Assembly: GCA_024397995.1 (NCBI GenBank)
Contig: CP073746.1
Coordinates: forward strand, 1,426,001-1,490,000
Length of the DNA: 64,000 nt
Direction of reading: 5' to 3'
Source: a bacterium SCSIO 12827
GTDB taxonomy: Bacteria; Pseudomonadota; Alphaproteobacteria; Rhodospirillales; Casp-alpha2
In this document: positions 60,077 to 64,000 of the stretch, piece after piece
Layout: each line of letters begins with the position of its first letter
How positions within the stretch are numbered: position 1 is the stretch's first letter
Program-made: the position numbers and the translations under genes
The notes under the pieces: generated by a model
What the model saw: only the letters and a program-made list of their open reading frames with translations
Told to the model about the DNA's origin: nothing
Database searches by the model: none

Positions 60077-60726
60077 CCCTTCGGGTTCAGCAACGCGCTT
60101 TCTTGAGCGACCGCGCCGGCAATGACGGCGCGGTCGTTTTCGTCTATGGAGACCCGGCCCTCGGCGATCAGGCGCACGGCCAGCGGATAGATATCGTGTT
60201 CGCGCGCCAGCACCCGGGCGGCCAGACTGTCCGGCGTGTCGTCGGGATGTACGGGCACCACGGCCTGCACGATGATCGGCCCTGTATCCATTTCCTTGCG
60301 CACGTAATGCACGGTGCAGCCGGCGAACCGGGCGCCTCGCGCCAGCACCCGTTCCTGTACGTCCAGGCCCTTGAAGGCCGGCAGCAGCGACGGATGGATA
60401 TTGATCATCCTGTCACGCCAATGGTCGACGAATTCATCGGACAGCAGGCGCATGAATCCGGCAAGGCAGACCAACTCCGTTCCCGCCGCTTCCATGGCGG
60501 CCGTCATCTCGCGGTCGAAGGCCGCGCGGTCGGTGAATTCCTTGTGATCAATGACGCGGGTCGGGATACCGGCCTTGGCGGCGCGCTCCAGCCCCATCGC
60601 ACCGGGCCGGTTGGACAGCACCAGAATGATTTCGGCGGGGAAGGCCGGATCGGCGGTCGCGTCGATCAGGGCCTGCAGGTTCGATCCCCGCCCGGAAATC
60701 ATCACGGCGAGTTTCAGGCGGCTCAT
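60073..60726 (-). CDS. purN: Phosphoribosylglycinamide formyltransferase
   Basis: A 217-residue GAR transformylase. The segment [13 protein letters not shown] is the phosphate-binding start, [15 protein letters not shown] and [14 protein letters not shown] carry the catalytic Asn/His region, and [24 protein letters not shown] includes the Asp. It transfers a formyl group from 10-formyltetrahydrofolate in purine synthesis. Its ATG overlaps the purM stop by 4 bp. The last ~20 codons contain the antisense ndk terminator. Confidence 0.96.
   Translation of the reverse strand: MSRLKLAVMISGRGSNLQALIDATADPAFPAEIILVLSNRPGAMGLERAAKAGIPTRVIDHKEFTDRAAFDREMTAAMEAAGTELVCLAGFMRLLSDEFVDHWRDRMINIHPSLLPAFKGLDVQERVLARGARFAGCTVHYVRKEMDTGPIIVQAVVPVHPDDTPDSLAARVLAREHDIYPLAVRLIAEGRVSIDENDRAVIAGAVAQESALLNPKG
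60108..60140 (+). terminator. Terminator of ndk, embedded in the purN coding sequence
   Basis: CGACCGCGCC (60108-60117) and GGCGCGGTCG (60127-60136) form a perfect 10-bp stem with a 9-nt loop, followed by TTTT on the plus strand. It is 32 bp after the ndk stop and lies antisense to the end of purN. Confidence 0.7.
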
Positions 60727-61820
60727 GCCGCGCCCCAGGCCTCGTCCAGATTGCCGACATGGACATCCTCCGGTCCGTCGGTCTTGACGACCCGGCCGAT
60801 GTTGAACACATCCTCACCCGCCCCCCGGAACAGGTCTTCCAGGCGCTGCGCCTGATCGGCATCGACGATCACGATCATGCCGACGCCACAGTTGAAGGTG
60901 CGCAGCATTTCATGGGGCGTGATGCCGCCCGCCGTGCGCAGCCAGGTAAACACGGGCGGCAGGGGCCAGGCAGCGGCGTCCAGGTCGACACCCAGGCCGT
61001 CCGGCAGGACGCGGGGAATGTTTTCCAGCAATCCGCCGCCGGTGATATGGGCAAATGCCTTCACGCCACCGTGGGTGGGCCCGGAGCGGATCGCCGCCAG
61101 GCACGACTTCACGTAGATTCGCGTCGGCGTCAGCAGGGCATCAGCCAGGGTCACGCCATCCTGGAACGGGGCCGGGGCGGCGAAATCAACGCCCGCCCGC
61201 TCGGCGACCTTGCGGACCAGGGAGAATCCGTTGGAATGCACGCCCGAGGACGCCAGGGCCAGCACCACATCGCCTGCGGCGACATCGGTGCCGGTCAATT
61301 CCTGGCCGCGTTCGACGGCACCCACGGCGAAGCCCGCCAAATCATAGTCTCCGGCCGCGTACATGCCGGGCATTTCCGCCGTCTCACCGCCGATCAGGGC
61401 GCAGCCGGCCTGCCGGCAACCATCGGCGACGCCGGATACGATCACCGCTGCGGCCTCGGGTGCCAGCTTGCCGGTCGCGAAATAATCCAGGAAAAACAAG
61501 GGCTCCGCCCCCTGGACCACGAGATCGTTGACGCACATGGCGACAAGATCGACGCCGACGCCGGCGTGGCTGTCTGCGTCGATGGCGATTTTCAGCTTGG
61601 TGCCGACGCCGTCCGTGGCGGCGACCAACACCGGGTCCTGATAGCCGGCGGCACGCGGATCGAAGAATCCGCCGAATCCGCCGAGCCCGCCCATGACACC
61701 AGGGCGGTTCGTGGATTTGGCCATCGGGCCGATGGCGGTGACCAGCGCGTTGCCGGCGTCGATGTCGACGCCCGCGTCGCGGTAACTCAGGCCCGCGCCG
61801 TGTTTTTCCGTGTCGCTAAT
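60723..61820 (-). CDS. purM: Phosphoribosylformylglycinamidine cyclo-ligase (apparent ATT start)
   Basis: A 365-residue AIR synthetase if started at an ATT at 61820. The residues before the first in-frame ATG (61724) read [20 protein letters not shown] and then [11 protein letters not shown], matching the conserved PurM N-terminus ([14 protein letters not shown]). GGAGG sits 5 bp before the ATT. An in-frame TAG is nine codons upstream, and there is no ATG, GTG or TTG between it and the conserved block (only a CTG at 61790). The rest is standard: [41 protein letters not shown] and [11 protein letters not shown]. It leads purM-purN. Confidence 0.93.
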   Translation of the reverse strand: MSDTEKHGAGLSYRDAGVDIDAGNALVTAIGPMAKSTNRPGVMGGLGGFGGFFDPRAAGYQDPVLVAATDGVGTKLKIAIDADSHAGVGVDLVAMCVNDLVVQGAEPLFFLDYFATGKLAPEAAAVIVSGVADGCRQAGCALIGGETAEMPGMYAAGDYDLAGFAVGAVERGQELTGTDVAAGDVVLALASSGVHSNGFSLVRKVAERAGVDFAAPAPFQDGVTLADALLTPTRIYVKSCLAAIRSGPTHGGVKAFAHITGGGLLENIPRVLPDGLGVDLDAAAWPLPPVFTWLRTAGGITPHEMLRTFNCGVGMIVIVDADQAQRLEDLFRGAGEDVFNIGRVVKTDGPEDVHVGNLDEAWGAA

Positions 61821-61900
61821 CCCTTCCTCCCTCGGTCGGGTGTGCTAGATTGTGCGCCGTCCGGGACCGGCCCAAAACGCGGGTGGGTCCGACGGTGTCG

Positions 61901-63073
61901 ATGGAGGCGAAGATACTTAATCCCCGGCGGTTTGCAACGCACGATTGGTGCCTTGGCGCGCGTGGCTGGGCTGCTCCGGCCGCGGTGCTCTGTCTTCTGC
62001 TGGCCGTGCTGGCGCCCCATGGCGCGCTGGCCCAGATCGCCAATCCCTATGAGGTCCAGGGCGTTACCGTCGACGTGACGGCCGAAACCGCGTCCGCCGC
62101 CCGGGCGCAGGCCCTGCGCGAAGGACAGCAGCGGGCCATGACGATCCTTCTGGAACGCATGACCCTGAAGTCCGATTATCCGCGCCTGCCCGCCCTGTCG
62201 CCCGAGGAAATCACCGAATACATGCAGGACTTTTCCGTCGCCGAGGAAAAGACCTCCGCCGTGCGCTATCTGGCCAAGTTGAACTACCGGTTCCGGCCGG
62301 GTGAGGTGCGCGAGTTGTTGCGCGCCTTCAACATTCCGTTCGCAGAAACACCGTCCAAGCCTGTGCTGGTTCTGCCGGTACTGCGCCGCGCCGGGGCGTT
62401 GCTGTTGTGGGACGATCCCAACCCCTGGCGCTCGGCTTGGCAGCAACGGTCCAGCCAACTCAGTCTGGTGCCGACGGTCTTGCCGCTCGGCGATCTTGCC
62501 GACGTCGCGGCGATCGGCGTTGACCAGGTCGTACAGGGCGATCAGCAGCGCCTGCAGGCCATGGCCAAGCGCTATGACGCGGGCAGCGTCGCCGTCGCCT
62601 TTGCCTCGATCCGCCATGATCCGGCGCGCTCGCTCTGGGTGCTTGACGTGACCTTGACCCGCTACAACCTGACGATTGATCCGCAGACCACGGTCGTCAC
62701 CTATGTTTCCGAATTTGGCGAGACGGCGGATTCGTTGCTGGCCCGCGCGGCCAAACTGGTCACTTCTTTGATTGAAGACAACTGGAAGCGCGACAACCTT
62801 CTGTCGTCGTCTCATCAGGAAGCCATCGCCGTGCGCATCCCCATCACGGACCTGCGCGACTGGCTGGACATGAAAACCCGCGTTCATTCCGTCGCCGTCG
62901 TGCGTGAGACGGAACTGGTTCAGCTGTCGCGGTCCGAGGCGCAGGTCATCCTGCATTACATCGGCGATATCGGTCAGCTGATCATCGCCCTGGAGCAGGC
63001 GGACCTTGCCTTGCGCGGCGAGGGTGACCAGTGGACGCTCGAGAAACTGAGCGGCCGGAAGAAAGCCGGATGA
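61901..63073 (+). CDS. DUF2066 family exported protein
   Basis: A 390-residue protein. From ATG 61901 the N-terminus has a hydrophobic signal (about residues 24-42, VLCLLLAVLAPHGALAQ) and then YEVQGVTVDVTAETASAARAQALREGQQRAMTILLERM, the typical DUF2066 opening. The start is uncertain: no good ribosome binding site is seen, and earlier TTG/GTG codons are in frame. Function unknown. It is divergent from purM and overlaps the next gene by 4 bp; this pairing with an AI-2E family transporter, next to purMN, is conserved in alphaproteobacteria. Confidence 0.85.
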   Translation: MEAKILNPRRFATHDWCLGARGWAAPAAVLCLLLAVLAPHGALAQIANPYEVQGVTVDVTAETASAARAQALREGQQRAMTILLERMTLKSDYPRLPALSPEEITEYMQDFSVAEEKTSAVRYLAKLNYRFRPGEVRELLRAFNIPFAETPSKPVLVLPVLRRAGALLLWDDPNPWRSAWQQRSSQLSLVPTVLPLGDLADVAAIGVDQVVQGDQQRLQAMAKRYDAGSVAVAFASIRHDPARSLWVLDVTLTRYNLTIDPQTTVVTYVSEFGETADSLLARAAKLVTSLIEDNWKRDNLLSSSHQEAIAVRIPITDLRDWLDMKTRVHSVAVVRETELVQLSRSEAQVILHYIGDIGQLIIALEQADLALRGEGDQWTLEKLSGRKKAG

Positions 63074-64000
63074 GCCGCGAAGCGCGCATGGCCTATTGGC
63101 TGATCGGCCTCATTGTCGCAGGGTTCCTAATCCACCTGCTGAGCGCCATTCTGCTGCCCTTCGTCGCCGGCATGGCGGTGGCGTATTTCCTGGATCCGGT
63201 CGCTGACCGGCTGGAAGCCAAGGGCCTGTCGCGAGCGCTGGCGACGACCGTTATCACCATCGCTTTCTTTGCCGGCGTCATCGGCATCATCGCGGTGCTG
63301 CTGCCGCTGTTGCAGCATCAGGTGGTCGGGCTGGTCAAATTGGCGCCGGAGGTTTTCGCCCATTTCCGCGCCTGGGTCGAACCGCTCCTGGCCGATCTGC
63401 AACTGCACTTGCCGGCAACCGACAGCCAGGATCTGCGCGACGCCGCCAGCAAGTACGGATCGAAAGTGATTCAATGGGTGACCAACCTGCTGGCGGAGAT
63501 CTGGAGCGGTGGGCTCGCGTTCCTCAACGTCGTGTCCCTGGTCCTCATCACACCGATCGTATCGTTCTACCTGCTGCGGGAATGGGATGAGATCGTTGCC
63601 TGGGTCGATTCCTATCTGCCGCGCGATGCGGCCCCTGAAATCCGTGAACAGGCCCGCCGGATCGACGAAACCATGGCCGGGTTCATCCGTGGTCAGGCCT
63701 GTGTGTGCCTGACGTTGGCGACGATTTACGGTGCCGGGCTGACCATGGCCGGGTTGAATTCGGGGTTGCTGGTCGGCGTCGCTGCCGGGGCCGTGTCCTT
63801 CATTCCCTATTTTGGCGCGGCGTCGGGCATGACCGTGGGCCTTGCCATCGCCTTCTTCCAGTTCGGGTTCGAAAATTGGGGACCGATCGCCGCTGTGGCC
63901 GGTGTGTTCCTGCTTGGCCAGACTTTGGAAAGCTACGTGCTGACCCCGCGCTTCGTCGGCGACCGGGTCGGCCTGCATCCCTTGTGGATCATCTTTGCCC
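63070..64000 (+). CDS. AI-2E family transporter (PerM-like), partial at right edge
   Basis: The first ~310 residues of a PerM/AI-2E family membrane protein. The ATG (63070) overlaps the DUF2066 stop. Hydrophobic segments at about residues 9-25, 28-45 and 62-85 precede a soluble region, then LVLITPIVSFYLLREWDEIV, AGFIRGQACVCLTLATIYGAGL, GVAAGAVSFIPYFGAASG and LESYVLTPRFVGDRVGLHPLWIIFA, the conserved C-terminal signature. The frame is open to the window end. Despite the name, transport of AI-2 is not established for most members. Confidence 0.92.
   Translation, partial: MSREARMAYWLIGLIVAGFLIHLLSAILLPFVAGMAVAYFLDPVADRLEAKGLSRALATTVITIAFFAGVIGIIAVLLPLLQHQVVGLVKLAPEVFAHFRAWVEPLLADLQLHLPATDSQDLRDAASKYGSKVIQWVTNLLAEIWSGGLAFLNVVSLVLITPIVSFYLLREWDEIVAWVDSYLPRDAAPEIREQARRIDETMAGFIRGQACVCLTLATIYGAGLTMAGLNSGLLVGVAAGAVSFIPYFGAASGMTVGLAIAFFQFGFENWGPIAAVAGVFLLGQTLESYVLTPRFVGDRVGLHPLWIIFA

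Overview
The window reads as a chromosomal segment of a high-GC alphaproteobacterium, most likely of the Rhodospirillales. This rests on gene order: rpsF-rpsR-DUF2232, fabD-fabG-acpP-fabF-mltG, yicC-gmk, lptF-lptG-lptD-surA-pdxA-rsmA, and purM-purN divergent from a DUF2066/AI-2E transporter pair. Genes are dense, with many 4-bp ATGA overlaps. I see no rRNA, tRNA, CRISPR array, transposase or phage gene. The exact taxon is inference.

Region 1 (1-18 kb) is housekeeping. It holds ribosomal proteins S6/S18 with a candidate leader, the fatty-acid synthesis operon, MltG, a NIPSNAP protein and two SDR enzymes (one with a non-canonical active site), YicC and guanylate kinase, and a complete LPS-export/outer-membrane biogenesis operon running on the minus strand. 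Region 2 (18-30 kb) is metabolic and accessory: a long acyl-CoA dehydrogenase, a D-aminoacylase, a small DUF2061 gene behind a promoter that overlaps a Fur-box-like sequence, an AsmA-like protein, a D-threonine-aldolase-type enzyme, ChrA, YaaA, an ArsC/Spx-like protein, an MFS carrier, a TauE-type exporter and a rhodanese-ChrB fusion. Region 3 (30-39 kb) contains two AT-rich membrane-anchored orphan genes. One abuts a GNAT gene that has lost any AUG/GUG/UUG start. The other sits between the divergent halves of an AmmeMemoRadiSam system (a fused Memo-AMMECR1 protein and its radical-SAM partner).

Region 4 (39-53 kb) contains a class II aldolase, PepA, HolC, and a cyclase/CoA-transferase/CitE-type lyase operon that looks like an acyl-CoA activation-and-cleavage pathway. 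It also has a TerC protein, a GMC oxidoreductase, and a DctP-DctQ-DctM TRAP transporter with an IclR regulator. The TRAP operon is preceded by two 11-bp direct repeats overlapping a promoter. Region 5 (53-64 kb) contains an MFS/BtuF-like/ABC-F operon, an OxyR-type regulator, Ndk, PurN/PurM, a DUF2066 protein and the start of an AI-2E family transporter.

The most notable non-coding signal is in the 501-bp gap between the ABC-F gene and oxyR. On the minus strand there are two tandem hairpins whose loops carry pyrimidine-rich anti-Shine-Dalgarno motifs (CTCCTCCTCCCCCC and CCTCCTCTCCCCCC), and the second hairpin ends in a U-tract. This matches the architecture of the alphaproteobacterial CcsR/cuckoo stress sRNAs. 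Its placement divergent from an OxyR homologue recalls oxyR-oxyS. The most notable coding oddity is purM: its conserved N-terminus can only be reached from an ATT start codon behind a strong Shine-Dalgarno.
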